Assembly: GCA_026745465.1 (NCBI GenBank)
Contig: JACYXH010000509.1
Span: 247,501 to 311,500 of the forward strand
DNA length: 64,000 bases
Direction of reading: 5' to 3'
Source of the DNA: Lota lota
Taxonomy: Eukaryota > Chordata > Actinopteri > Gadiformes > Lotidae
The translations under genes and the position numbers were made by a program. Below are positions 44,172-56,526 of this stretch, in pieces (position 1 is the stretch's first letter; the number at the start of each line of letters is the position of its first letter). Below the pieces are notes generated by a model. The model saw only the letters and a list, made by a program, of their open reading frames with translations, had not been told where the DNA came from and made no database searches.

Positions 44172-46790
44172 GGGCTAAAATGGTACTGCGTCATTGAAAT
44201 GCATTCTACCACTTGATGAAGGTGTGTTCAGCGCGCAGGCCTATCACTGACCCGTGCTGTTTTACTGTGGTTCACACGTGCACCGTTCCTCCAGGAAATT
44301 CTACCGTTTATCGGCACGGACATGTAATGAGTTCATTTTAAAGGCCGCAACATGAGGTCCTTAACGTTATTGTTTTTGAACGTTATTGTTTTTCTGCAAG
44401 TGCGGTTTTCTCATGCTGTGTCACAACAGGCCATAGTCTTTAATTGGATTAAATTATTCATGAACAAAAGGATTAGTGAGAAATTCACTCAGGGCTACCA
44501 GGATGATTCACACCTAGTGGTAAATATGTGGGCTTTCATGTGTTTAATGAGTGTAGTAAGTCGTTATCCTCTTAAATTGTTTCACTGTCAATATGAAAGT
44601 GCCAATGTGCCATTGGCCACAACAACAGAGTTATACAATGATTTTCTTTAACAAAGATTGTCAATATGTCACTATCGTAAATATCTTGGTCAAGGACGCA
44701 ATTTAGGACTACATTCCTACGAGAATGAAACCTCCGTTTTGAAGACGTACCTAAAAAACCCGGCCCATTGTTCACACCTAGGGGATACTGCATGAGTCCA
44801 CTTCTTTATTTTCCACTGGATATATGGGAGTTTACCCTTGTTCATCTGAGGGTTTAGGGTTAAGAGGCGACGACTAATCTGATTGAGTGTGGGGCTTCAA
44901 AGGCTCTCGAGACTGTAATTTTGTTAAAAGGCTATGCTAATAACGTTGCGTGAACAAACACATGCATGTTGGTGCATAGCTTTACTTCAGATTGAGATAC
45001 TGCGTATTTACATTTACACACCATCTACATGGGAGACTAGCTGGATGTCAGCAGGTAGAACTATAACATTTTCCTGTTTAGAAAAAGTGGACATCTCCCG
45101 GGAGTGGTGCACCACATACAACAAACACACCTTTGTCAATGGACGCTAGATCAATCTGGTCATTATAACGTCATTGTTCGTTGAGCGTAGGTGAGATCAC
45201 GTGGTGCTGTCTCTGACGCCTCCGCCATTAAACAAGGGCAGCCGCAGAACACTGCCAACACGGCCTCTCCAACGCTATAGGTCTGAAACACTTTAACCTC
45301 CTCGTAACTCTCGTGTCCACGGTTCGCCTTTCTCATCCAATTAAACAAGACGCGTATTTTGTCTTACACGCAACGCCGTGTCATGGGTGGAAACACATGA
45401 AAGGGCGCATTGTATTACATTTCTGCCGCGAACAATCTAATGCCATTCATGTTGGCTTCCTCACTCCCAAAATTACTTTTCACGGAGCATGGACACAACG
45501 CGCTTCGCTTGTGGGGTAAAATAACAAAAAAGGTCGTTATGAACTGGGATCCGCGCTGCCATCCCTCACAATATGTCGCCTTTCTAATAAGGAAAAAGAT
45601 GGCCCCAGTCCTACAATGCTTTACAGAGGAAACCCTACACTGACCTACTATATATAGACGGGGTTTTCACACAGTGTGCATGACTGGCCCTGGAAAGTCA
45701 CATGATTCAAGACACATGCAGACACTGCGTATGAGCACACGCATACGCACGCGCGCGCGCAAGCACACACACACACACACACACAGAAATTACACGGACA
45801 CATAATAGCATAGGCTTGATAGTTGAACAATATAACGCTACTGCAAACTACCACACACATAAACTATTCCAAGCTCACATCTTGAAAATGGGTGGGTGTG
45901 TGAGCGTGTGGTGAAGGTTCACCGGGTCCCCCCACCGTCCAGCTGTGGGCCCCGCTCTGCGGTGCGTGATAATCGGCTTTGCTCTGTTTGATCTCATCGA
46001 TAGGCTGCTACGTTTGGATCCCCCCTCACTCTAATTGGAGAAAAGACTTCTCCAAGATGAATTTGTAAACAACTCTTATCGATAGTTTACTTACAACATT
46101 TCCCTGATCCTCCCCCCTTAGTAAGCCTATTTGCTTAACTATTTTATAGACTTGTTTTGTCTTATGAGGTTGCACACAAAATAAACACACAAAACAATTC
46201 AGACACGTAAAATAAACAACAATTGTATTTTAAAGCCAAAAACCAGAAACGTGGTGCAAGGCCTAGCCCGTGTTCTTTTGTGTGTCCTACTCACAAAAGA
46301 AGTCTTACACGCCACATAAAACGTATCCGCTCGGTCTCAGATAACGACGTGTCCCTAATGAGAGAAAACGCTACAAAGGTGAGGAATGAAAGCGCGGACG
46401 TTTGCAGGACATCACGTGACCCCGTAGTTAAGCAGTAACTGCAGGTCAAACATTCCAGTCCTCAAAGTCGAAGAGGGACGGTGACGTCAGAAGTGGAGAC
46501 GACGCACGTGCAAAGCGCACCCCTCCCCCCCCCCCCCCCCCCCCCCAACCCCCTCCCCCACCCGATATCTGATGAAATGCCGAAACCCTGCATGTACACC
46601 ACTGCATTCAGTCGTTGCGGACTCCGTTCACGGTATTCGTGTAGGCCTTGATAGCGAGTTTAAGCGACAGATCCCTTTCCCAAAGTTGACACATTGTTAA
46701 ATGCGTTGCCATTTAGCATCATAACAACGAGCTCTTATTTGGCATTAAAGCGCAGTACACAAACTGGGGGAGGGAGCAGATCTTTTTTTT
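44172..46790. other. Intergenic sequence, nothing assigned
   Basis: About 2.6 kb without a recognisable gene. Small features: a (CG/CA)n microsatellite near 45745-45784, and a 22-nt poly(C) run at 46525-46546. Open frames near 45160-45640 on both strands do not resemble known proteins. Confidence 0.55.
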
Positions 46791-47458
46791 AAGTGAATCT
46801 TTGGAAGTTTGATTTATTAAGGCCCCCCAGAATGCGATCTTGCAAAAGAGAGTAAAGAGACAGTGAAAATATACACTGATTAAAAGCCACAAGGACTTAC
46901 TGAGTTAGCACAGACACAGAAACGTTTAGAATATTTAGAAGAATGGAAATAAAAATAAGTACCAAAACATGGATTTTTAAAAAAAAAAAAAAAAAAGAGA
47001 AATGATCCATTACATTACATTCTTCAATTCAATATTGCACGGCTGACATCTTAAAAAATAAAGACCAAAACAGGCCGGTTATATATTTGAGAATATCCTG
47101 CAGTTGTAAACATTTATATATATATTTAAAAAAAACACAGACATCCATCTGTTCATTTTCAAGCAGCATCAGTGTTTTTGTTCTATCATCCAGGTGAATT
47201 CTGCAGCATTCCACACCTCTGATGTCCATCTTTCTCCCAGTTGGCCCGCACTCGAAATGAGGCCTTGGCACAAGCTCATCACTGCAGCTCCGCCCGCTCC
47301 CGGGAAGGATCCTCCAACCCAGTTCAGCAACACTAGTGGATTGATGTTCTTCTTTGCTTTGTTGTCATGTTGGATTCCCTGCACTATGCACGCTACAGTA
47401 AAATGCTAACACAGCACATAGACATTGAATGCAGCTAGCTAGCTGCCTAGCTAGCTAG
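46791..47458 (-). other. 3' UTR of the SH2D4-like gene
   Basis: Follows the stop codon at 47459-47461 on the minus strand. A minus-strand AATAAA (plus TTTATT, 46813-46818) gives a UTR of about 650 nt. It begins inside a (CTAG)n repeat (about 47435-47466), and includes a 17-nt A run on the plus strand near 46979-46996. Confidence 0.5.
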
Positions 47459-48415
47459 CTAGCTAGCGGCGATGCCCTCAGGTTCTTGTCGGGGGACAGA
47501 GTGGTTGACTGTTTGCAGGTGGGGGGGTTTGATGGGTACGGGGGGCTTGGCGGAAACCATGGCCCCGGGTGCGAATGTCCTTTTCAACTGGGCCCCATGG
47601 GCTCCAAATGCGGGCTCCTCTTCCGGGCCGCCCAGCGCCGCTGAAACTGAAAAGGAGGCACATCCCGTCACTCCGTTGTTAAGTACTACGAACATTTATT
47701 CCAAATGGTTGTACAGGAATATTATTCGAATTGTGTCACTCTTTTCCGCTTCATTTCCTCACCTCTGTCCAGTGGGAGCACCCTGTCCGCGTCTAATGAC
47801 TGCGCTCGCAGTGGCGGGCGGTTGCCATGGTTCCGGAGCCGGGGCTTGTGGAGAGGGGCCCGGTCTCGGTCGAGGTCGAGGCCGTCGCCACTGGCCCCGG
47901 ACCCCCGGTCGCCGTCCGGGGCGGCGTCTCGGGGCTCTCCCGCGGCGCTCCGGGACTCCAGCGCCTCATCGACCGATCGGCTCTGGTCGGGTTAAAAGAT
48001 AGGACTCCGCTGTTAACCTGGTGGTCCTCCCTTCACCCGCTCCCCCTTTTGTTTCTCTGCCCCCCCCCCCCCCCCCCCCCCCCACCACCCCCTTGTTCCC
48101 GGCACACCACTGAAATCCCACTCGTGCTACGCCTGCGTGCACGGCACCCCCTCTCTAAAGCCCCACTGGAAGATGGACTCTGTGGTCCCTCCCCACGCCT
48201 TTTGGCTTCTGGTAAGTTCTTAGGTCTAAGGGGTTAATGACCTTCTGTGCGACTATTCTTTATCTGTAAATGCCTGTCAACTCTAGCCGCCATTGCGCTT
48301 CTAATAAAAGGAGTGATGCGTACGAAGGAGTGATACGTACGAAGGAGTGATACGTACGAAGGTGTGAATAAACAACAGGGGAAACGCAGAACAAAACTTG
48401 TAGGCCCATAGAGAC

Positions 48416-48481
<66 letters not shown>

Positions 48482-50316
48482 ATAACGTACCTTAGCTAGG
48501 GGCCGCGATGTAGCTGGTTTACGGCCTTGTGGTCCCACCGCTCTTTGGGGAGACGAGGCTGCTTGCTGGACATCGGCCACACATGCATCAGGGTATCTGC
48601 AAGACAAAACAACTCAAGTTCTGGCCAAGAGTCTAACATGCTTTTTCAAAAGTCTGTATCACATGGCAGCTAAAACTTTCTGGGGGGGGATGGGTGGGGG
48701 GGGTCGTGAGATATGAACCAGGGGTATTTCACGATGGATGTCGTCGGTTTATATATTCGGAAGTGAAACCATCAATACTCAATTCCACCAATGCTAATCT
48801 TCCCACAGGGGAGCCAGCTAATCATAGTCGATGTCAATGTTGAACATTGCTCGCTGATGGATGCACACAACAAGGCAAAGGGTTTATTTACCAGGGATCT
48901 AGAGAGCCCTTTGGATAAGGACTTTTACCACCAGTTATTTGCATCATAGAATGATGCGAACAAACATGTGAATGATGGCTCTTTTTAGGGTCAGAGAAAT
49001 CACTGTGGGCACTTGAGGCGTATTTTAAATCGTTGTGTTGCTTCCACTTACTGCCACGGGAAATGTATTACAAAAGGGTCAGAGTTATTTTAGTGTTTTT
49101 GTTGCTCACCTGTTGTTGAGCAGAGTCTGGAGGAGTTTAGAGGACCTGAACTCGTCCTCCTCACCGATCACGCTGACTCTCACGTCACCGTCTCGGCCCA
49201 GCAGCCAGGTCACATGCTTTCTAGAAGCTGGGGGAGGGGGTGCACAAAGAACAACATGAGCAATGTTAAAATGGCATTCATTACATTTTGTTGTATTAAT
49301 ACAATCGTTTTCCAAACAATGATGGAAATGTTTTACTCTACCCAATCTTTACAATAATCTACTGATGTTCAACAATTCGGGAATTTTTTTTAAATATAAA
49401 ATGTTACAAATGGAAGGAGCCGAAAAAACTAAATAATTCTGCCAAATCAAAACTTCGCCACAAGGTGGTGCTGTCATACTACTGAACGCATGGTCACAAT
49501 CGGGCACAACGGTTGAATCCTTACTATTTTGTTACATACATTTGTTTTCATCACAACGGTAGCCTGTATATATTGTTATTATTTGATTTAGGCTACAATG
49601 CATACAACTTGCTCTATCAATTGGAATCCATGCCAAAAGTGGATACATTAAATAGTATTAGTCAAAACAACCCACAGAAACGGTAGGTATGCGCATTTCC
49701 CAATCTCTCAATGAATTCAGATGAAACGGACTGTTACGGCCCTAATAAAGGCTCGTTCATAAGGCCGCAACATATTAAAACTCTTACAAAAATAGGGGTT
49801 GAAAACATGGTTTATTAAACAACAACAACCCTAATCTTTACCCAACATACCATGCTGAGGTCGGGAGGTCCGGAAACCCAAGCATAAGAGGGAGAGACAC
49901 TGAACCAACCACGCAATGGGCCGTAGGATCCAGTGGATCTCCTAAACTATCCAAACCAAACAAAAGTCTAACCTGAGAAATAAAGCCGCGATAACAGGAC
50001 TCCGAACCTCCTTCCCTTAACAATATAACAAAAAGTATCCACAGCTCTGGGTTGACAGAGCTGTCAACAGAGCCCCCCCCCCCCCCCCCCCCCCCCCCCA
50101 TGCGCTTTCCTCCACTTGGCTTTATAGGCCCTTCCAGATAACCTGAGGTCAGCTGTAGCGACCTGGGCGGACCTAGAGAGAGAGACAGGTAGAGAGAGAG
50201 AGACAGGTAGAGAGACAGAGAGAGAGAGGTAGAGGGAGAGAGACAGGTAGAGAGAGAGAGAGAGAGAGAAAGACAGGTAGAGAAAAAGAGAGACAGGTAG
50301 AGGGAGAGAGACAGGT

Positions 50317-50347
<31 letters not shown>

Positions 50348-52128
50348 TAGAGAGAGAGAGACAGGTAGAGGGAGAGAGACAGGTAGAGAGAGAGAGAGAG
50401 ACAGGTAGAGAGAGAGACAGGTAGAGGGAGAGAGACACAGGTAGAGAGAGAGAGACAGGTAGAGAGAGAGAGAGACAGGTAGAGAGAGACACAGGTAGAG
50501 AGAGAGAGAGACAGGTAGAGGGAGACAAAGCAAAGGGAACGCACAGCAGGAGCGCGTAACACTGACCTAGGGCAAGTCAACAAAAACAAAAACTGGAGCT
50601 ATTTCCACTTGTGTTTACAGATGGCTTGAAGTATTTCACTTAATTCTACCTGACGATGCACCGGAAGGATAATGTTGAGAAGAGTTGACATTTGACTCTT
50701 TTTAAAAACTTTTGTTAAGAAACATAGGCCATGCAGGGTAATATTGGATTGTCATCATTCTACATAAAGAAATTGATGTGTCACAGGTAGTTGGTGTATT
50801 GTGAAATGTGTGACATTCCCACACTTCCAAGATCTTAACAGGAAGTGTTGCAAGGTGTACTAAACATCTTAAATGTATGACTAATCTATCATCATCAGAG
50901 AGACTATGATGTCTGGAGTAAATGATAAAAGAGTGACGCAAGGTGGAGCCACCCTTTCCATGAAAGTGTCAGGAAACATTTGATATCCGTACCCACATCC
51001 AATTGGCCAACAGTGAAGCACATCGTCGCAGCGATGGCCGTGTTTCCAGACACGCAAACGGAACGTCGAATTCATGTCTTTGTTGCTATTTTGTTGTGCG
51101 TTGCGGTTGTATCGTTTTGGTGGCGTGCCTGCGTGTGTGCGTGCGTGTGCGTGTGTGCGTGTGCGTGCATGTGCGTGCGCGTGCATGTATATATTGACTT
51201 GCTGGGCGGTGGGAGCACCAAATAAAAGAACAAAAGATGGCAGTGCAGGTTGTATGTTGCGTAACGCGCACACACCCACACGTGCACCCGCTTCTCAGGT
51301 GACAGGCAGAGATTGGGTGCACAAAGACAGTAAGATAAGATGTGGCTAAAAGCCGCCAACGGGGGCTGACTCAACCCCTTTCTCGTAAATGCGGGATTCT
51401 GCGTGTTTCCGTGTGTGTTCTTTCTCCAATCAAAAGATAGACTGAGAGGACGACAGGCTGCACTGGCTAAGAGGTAAACAGTGAAGGAAGAAAGAAAGAA
51501 ACAAAGAAAGAAAGAAAGAAAGAAAGAAAGAAGAAAGAGACTATTATATCTCACATCGACTTAGCTGTGGAGAGGACACTGTTCAGAGATTATGTGTTTG
51601 TAGCCCTGCAGGTTGGGTACTCTACATCGGCTGAAACAATGCCCTCATTGCAAAGCCCAGCAACACGACAAACAGACTCGTTCTACACGACTGGTGGGTT
51701 ATTGTCAGAGCTTTGTTGTGACCCAGAGAGGGGGCGACTTATTCCTCAAAGAAAGATGTGAATGCATGGTTTCAAACGGAATCGTTTGGTGGATAACAAG
51801 CAAACAAGTATGGGGAGTCAAACCTGCAGGAACTGCTGCCACCGAGGAGAGAAAAGCCGTGCATCTGATTTAAGCATGGAAATGTGTGATTATCATGACG
51901 TATTACTTTTTTGTCAAATAAACATCCTCCCTTCTGCGCGCGTGCTTCTTGCATTCTACCTTTTTTCGGAGCGACGCGGATGCCGTTGTCCTCCGTCCCC
52001 TCCCTCTCCGTCCAGCGGCGAACCTGCTCCTCCCTCATCTTGAAGAAGAGGATCCTCTTCTGCTCCTCACTCAGGGCCTCCAGCACCTCCGGCTCCACCC
52101 ACATCTCCTCCAGGATCTTGGCCAGCAT
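47459..52128 (-). CDS. SH2D4-like protein without an SH2 domain, five exons, 266 aa (new model)
   Basis: Assembled here from splice signals; the function is unknown. Coding exons on the minus strand: 51960-52128 (ATG at 52128), 49110-49227, 48491-48596, 47763-47982 and 47459-47646. Donors GTAGAA, GTGAGC, GTACGT and GTGAGG and acceptors all fit GT-AG; phases join to 801 nt (266 codons plus TAG). Exon 1 begins [20 protein letters not shown] and contains [16 protein letters not shown] followed by VRRW, the N-terminal signature of SH2D4A/SH2D4B adaptors. Exon 2 has [20 protein letters not shown], matching the next SH2D4 segment (a GKSVHWKLGAD...WVMGE-like block). Exons 3-5 are low-complexity, charged, then proline-rich with a [10 protein letters not shown]3-ligand-like motif at the end. 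No SH2 fold (FLIR-type motif) follows. The acceptor of exon 4 is the weakest (TCTTTTAACCCGACCAG). SH2D4A and PPP3CC share human 8p21, so the linkage makes sense. Confidence 0.75.
48060..48083 (+). repeat. Poly(C) run of 24 nt
   Basis: Pure C run in intron 3 of the SH2D4-like gene; reads as poly(G) in the transcript of that gene, about 80 nt before the exon at 47763-47982. Confidence 0.95.
48311..48361. repeat. 17-bp tandem repeat, three copies, each with CGTACG
   Basis: Three head-to-tail copies of GAGTGATACGTACGAAG (first copy has GCG for ACG), exactly 17 bp each. Each contains the palindrome CGTACG. It lies in intron 3 of the SH2D4-like gene, close to a (CA)n array (48418-48478). Confidence 0.9.
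48418..48478. repeat. (CA)n microsatellite, SH2D4-like intron 3
   Basis: About 60 bp of CA dinucleotides ending 13 bp from the donor edge of the exon at 48491-48596, so the (GT)n tract begins almost at the start of the intron in transcript sense. Confidence 0.95.
49228..51487. other. SH2D4-like intron 1, left part, with poly(C) and GACAGGTAGA minisatellite
   Basis: Contains a 27-nt poly(C) run (50073-50099), an AGAGAGACAGGTAGAG minisatellite (50173-50525), a (GTGC)n patch near 51130-51186, and otherwise unremarkable sequence. No other gene recognised. In the same intron a (GAAA)n run follows at 51486-51540. Confidence 0.7.
50173..50525. repeat. AGAGAGACAGGTAGAG minisatellite
   Basis: About 350 bp in which the word GACAGGTAGAG recurs about 16-17 times, spaced by variable numbers of AG dinucleotides. 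The CAGGTA word resembles an acceptor-donor junction (CAG|GTA), so on the plus strand it presents many decoy splice sites, but the gene here is on the minus strand. Confidence 0.9.
51486..51540. repeat. (GAAA)n microsatellite
   Basis: About 50 bp of GAAA tetranucleotides with a few interruptions, in intron 1 of the SH2D4-like gene. Confidence 0.9.
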
Positions 52129-52846
52129 CACTGCCTTCCTGCCTGCCTGTGTCGTGCCTCCACTGGCGTTAGCCCCTTACCCTGGGGTGGTGGTGTTGGT
52201 GGAGGTGGATGGTTGGTCGTTGGTGACGTTTGACGATCCTCTGCTTTCTGGCTGACCTCTTGCACAGTGGAGGTGGATACCGTTCAACTGTTTACCACCC
52301 TCTCGAACCTCTTCCTTCCTGTGTGTCCAGCAGCACGACTGTGTGTGGCTGTGGGTGGGTTTGGAGTTCATCTGTCTGTGCTCAGAGCCAGTACGGGATA
52401 CATATACGTGTGTGTGTGTGTGCTTCTATCAGAAGGTTAATGTTCAGAGTCTGGGTTGGTTGGGCAGTGTAGACGAACGATTGCGCTGTTGGGTTGACAT
52501 CTGTTTGGGCAGGGTGGGATGGAGAGAGAGAGAAAGAGAATGGGAGAGAAACAAACGAGATTATGCCGGATCTTTTGTTTGATGACCTGCATTCAATTAA
52601 TTTTGCACAAACTACACAATAGGCCTGAGCACGGTGGCATATGATTGGACGTGTGTTTTTGTGTGTGTTTTGTTTGCACTAGATACAGTAGGCATTGACA
52701 AAGCGGGTTGGTTTTCAAATATGGGAAGGTAAACAGGGGCAGGCGTGGTATATTCAACTCATTCAAATACACACAGCACAGGGAAGAGGAACAGGCTTTT
52801 GGAGAGCAGTGGCAGATAGAGATTGATGGATATAAAACTCCCAATG

Positions 52847-52912
<66 letters not shown>

Positions 52913-53084
52913 AGCGGCATTTAACATAGTCTGTTATTTACTGTAAGCTAGCGTGTGCAAAGCCTCGATTCCCGTTAAACGCAGAAAAATACAGTTGAGC
53001 AAAAATAATATTTACATAGCCTAGACCTACATAATGTTTAAAACGGACCCACATGTAGGTTACTCTGACATGCCATGCACAAAC

Positions 53085-53180
<96 letters not shown>

Positions 53181-53529
53181 CTATTAAGAAAAAGTAGCTC
53201 TATATGCAAAACATTTAAGGCTGACTCAGTGCCAACATCCAAGCGCTGTGCCTCAGTCGGTTCTCACGCGGAGAGAAAAAAAAGGGAGACGAACGGGGAG
53301 AGAAAAGACGACTCTCGCATACTGAGCGAAAAGTTTGAAAGGTCTCCCAGCCTGGGTAAACAGGGCCAATTTCACACTGACAGCGGAGGGCTGCGAGAGA
53401 TGGATGAGCAAAGACAGGCGGTAGAATGGCAATCAACTACGTTGCACAGCGAGAGAAAGCGAGCGGTATAATGAAAAAAGGGAGCAGGAGAGCATTCAAA
53501 GAAATGTCTGGGGCGTTGAGTTACTCACT
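52129..53529. other. Upstream region of the SH2D4-like gene with two (CA)n arrays
   Basis: Contains (CA)n at about 52848-52910 and (CA)n at about 53087-53178. No coding exon seen. It is probably the intron or leader between a non-coding first exon and the ATG-containing exon of the SH2D4-like gene. Confidence 0.5.
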
Positions 53530-53600
53530 CTGTGTTGAGACCAGCAGCACGTTCCACCTACCGGCATCCGTATGAGTTGTTTTTTTCTTCGCCCAGGTGA
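53529..53600 (-). promoter_or_regulatory. Possible non-coding first exon of the SH2D4-like gene
   Basis: A consensus minus-strand donor (CAACACAGA then GTGAGT) has its exon edge at 53529. It would serve a 5' non-coding exon for the SH2D4-like gene about 1.4 kb upstream of the ATG. No start site is visible; the right edge is arbitrary. Confidence 0.25.
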
Positions 53601-53676
53601 CTGCTATGTAGTGTGTCAGTGTGTGACGTGCCAGAGCGTGTCATCAGAGTGAGAACGTGTATTTTTGTATCGTTCA

Positions 53677-53677
53677 G

Positions 53678-53754
<77 letters not shown>
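53677..53754. repeat. (GT)n microsatellite
   Basis: Pure GT run of about 77 bp. Confidence 0.96.
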
Positions 53755-53759
53755 ACTGT

Positions 53760-54439
53760 GGAAGAGTTAGTTGGGCGAGTCGTTTTTGAAAGTAAACATG
53801 GCCCTTTGGCCTTACCTGTAGGACCAGCTTACATCAAAGCTTTTCTCCGCCGTTTGTCCTTTCATTTGGTCCTATTCATGGCCTCTGTGCTACTGTTCTC
53901 TGCTGCTCTATTTTCTCGATTTCAGTGATCATATATATTTAGAAATGTATTGAATAAATAAACAAAATGGTGTAATTTAGAAATGTTAATCAATGTTAGC
54001 ATAGGAAGGGATTTAAATTAGGCAGTTTAACAACATTATATATAATTTACTTACTGATTGAAAAGTGACGGAAGGAATCTATTACCAATTTAATGTATTG
54101 TTATTGGGGGAAAAGGATTTCCAGTGAAGCATGATAAATCAATGTTCCTTCCTTATGACCATAACCTATTTTACTTCCGTCAATGGAATAATGTGGACCT
54201 CCATAATGAATGAAGCCCTGTCTTGGCCACGCCCCTTATGATGACTCGTCACCTCAGTAGTCTGCTGCCAAGCGTTCATAGTCAAGTGAACAACCTGAAC
54301 GGTCAGACAAAACTAGGGGAATACTAATTATAGGCATACAGTATATCAGGTCAGGTCATTATCTCTGTGGCATTCACTATAAAATGCATTTTCTTATTGT
54401 TTTTACATGTGTATACTGTGAAAGTATATCTACAGTCCC
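53760..54439. other. Intergenic, nothing recognised
   Basis: AT-rich in the middle (53930-54130), with a CCACGCCCCTT word near 54228. No exon recognised. Confidence 0.55.
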
Positions 54440-54440
54440 G

Positions 54441-54485
54441 CTGCATTCAATGCAGGAAAGACGGCATTCTAGATGCCGTCTTTCC
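54441..54485. other. Two adjacent perfect hairpins
   Basis: CTGCATTCAATGCAG (54441-54455) can fold with 6-7 bp arms. Immediately after, GGAAAGACGGCAT (54455-54467) is followed by a 5-nt loop and its exact complement ATGCCGTCTTTCC (54473-54485), a 13-bp perfect stem. Confidence 0.75.
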
Positions 54486-54589
54486 AATTCAGTCAGTTTG
54501 TCAGTGTCACTGGTATCAGGTAGCTAGCTCAAGGTCCCATTTGCACTTACACACACACTGATACTCACAGAGAGACACGCAGAGAAGCA

Positions 54590-54615
54590 AACACACACAC
54601 ACACACACACGCGCG

Positions 54616-54646
<31 letters not shown>

Positions 54647-54653
54647 GCACACA

Positions 54654-54694
<41 letters not shown>

Positions 54695-55114
54695 ACACTC
54701 ACACACACACACACATACACACATAGACACACACGCGCGCACACACACACACATACACATAGACACACACACGGTAACGTACACTGAATGCATGAATACT
54801 CAAACATATCACATACACACAGGCAGTAATAGCACACCCCTGCACACATTCAATCATTAGCTCAACACACCCAAACACACATGCACCTATGCAAATGGTT
54901 GCAGTGTATTCCGGGTACGTATCCCGTTATTAGCATTTCCTCCAAAAAGAGACATGTCCTGATTGACTCCATGTTGTTGGAGGAACTCCCCCGCAGGCGT
55001 CAGGGTCTAAATTTAAAATTATGTCCGTAAGTAAGGGAACTTTGGGGGTGGGGCTTGCAGCGCTAAACATTTCAGTTGTAGACAGGTGGGGGTGTGGGAG
55101 GGTGGGGTGTGCGT

Positions 55115-55195
<81 letters not shown>
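54590..55195. repeat. (CA)n/(CGCA)n and (GT)n microsatellites with short spacer
   Basis: A compound CA/CG array at about 54590-54772, about 320 bp of ordinary sequence, then (GT)n at about 55109-55193. No gene between them. Confidence 0.9.
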
Positions 55196-55196
<1 letters not shown>

Positions 55197-56118
55197 ACTC
55201 AGAGCTATGTGTTATGAGGGAAGACATAGGTTACAATTGTTAGTCAGGATGAATAACATGATTACTTTCAACTGTGTATTGCTTACTCATAAAAAAAAAG
55301 GGTTACTTGTAGTCTTATCTGAAGAAGATCACTTTCCACTGATTGGCTAATGGAAAAACAGCAATAACGGTAATCTAATCATTAAGCCAAGTTTCAAGGT
55401 AAAAGGTTTTTCGTTTTCCTTATCGTTACAGGCGTCACAGGTATCGGTTGCAGACACAACATGATATTAAATGCACAAAGAAGCATTGTAATGGAAGTAA
55501 CACGTTCACAGCACCATCTGCTGGAACATATGCCAACAGCAATTTTAATCAGACTTGAAAATGTTTACGGAGCTCGAAGGTCCCTACACGATTTTGAGCG
55601 AGGGATTTCGCTCAGACGGGATTCTTGATAGCTTTGTTCATGTAGATGCGATTATATATCTACATGATCTACATGAGTATACCTGCATTATTCCTGTCTC
55701 GAATGTTGGCGTTATTTCAAGTCTTGTTATCCTCTACCTCATAGTACAAGAGTATAATGCTGTAGGGAGTTTTGGGCTTCCACTGATTGTCATGGAAGTT
55801 AGTGTCCGCCAAAGGCTCCATGAAGCCACGGTCAGCATGGCCGGACCTAGCACATTTGGGGCCCTATGCATTCTTCCCCAGCCCCGGGACGTTAATGGAC
55901 GTTTTGATTAACGTCCATTTTTCTCCAATGTGAGTTATTTCTTTGTTTGGATTGTTGTACATTTGTGCATGGGTTGTCTATTTTTTTAAAGATTATTGTG
56001 TACAGTTTTTGCTCAAAGATTATTATTTAACCAGCGAGTACATGTGTGGTTGTATACATATTTTCCAATTCTAATTTTGACTGCCTGCCCTGACAGTTTT
56101 TTCATATCAACCCGGAAT

Positions 56119-56210
<92 letters not shown>

Positions 56211-56480
56211 TTTGACAGGGTTAGTGTGAGGTTACAGTGATGTAGCTTTACCAGCTGAGCTGAGCTAACGCCAACCTTATACCACACACACTGACTATGG
56301 CTTGCTACACTACAACAAAACTAGTCTAATGTTGTTTGATTAAATTAAAATCTCATGACACAACGAAAATGACTAAAATGACCATAGGCCTATAGTTGAT
56401 GTTGCGCTTTATGTTTTGGTCCAAATAACCTACTGACAGTTTTGACTGAATGGCAATGACGTATACGTTATTAGCTAATA

Positions 56481-56526
<46 letters not shown>

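Noticed and set aside
44934-45643. Possible small gene or bidirectional promoter from overlapping frames on both strands
   Set aside because: No conserved protein signature, no clear splice signals; insufficient to call a gene.
47472-48002. Plus-strand frame of 176 codons, and a 136-codon frame at 47827-48237
   Set aside because: They are antisense shadows of exons 4 and 5 of the minus-strand SH2D4-like gene; no homology and no splice support.
50173-50525. CRISPR-like array of regularly spaced repeats
   Set aside because: The spacing elements are only variable AG dinucleotides, not unique spacers, and this is a eukaryotic genome. It is a minisatellite.
55555-55911. Plus-strand 118-codon frame with hydrophobic stretches
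   Set aside because: No recognised domain, no splice sites of note, ends near repeat-like GGGGCCCTA sequence. Kept only as an unassigned open frame.
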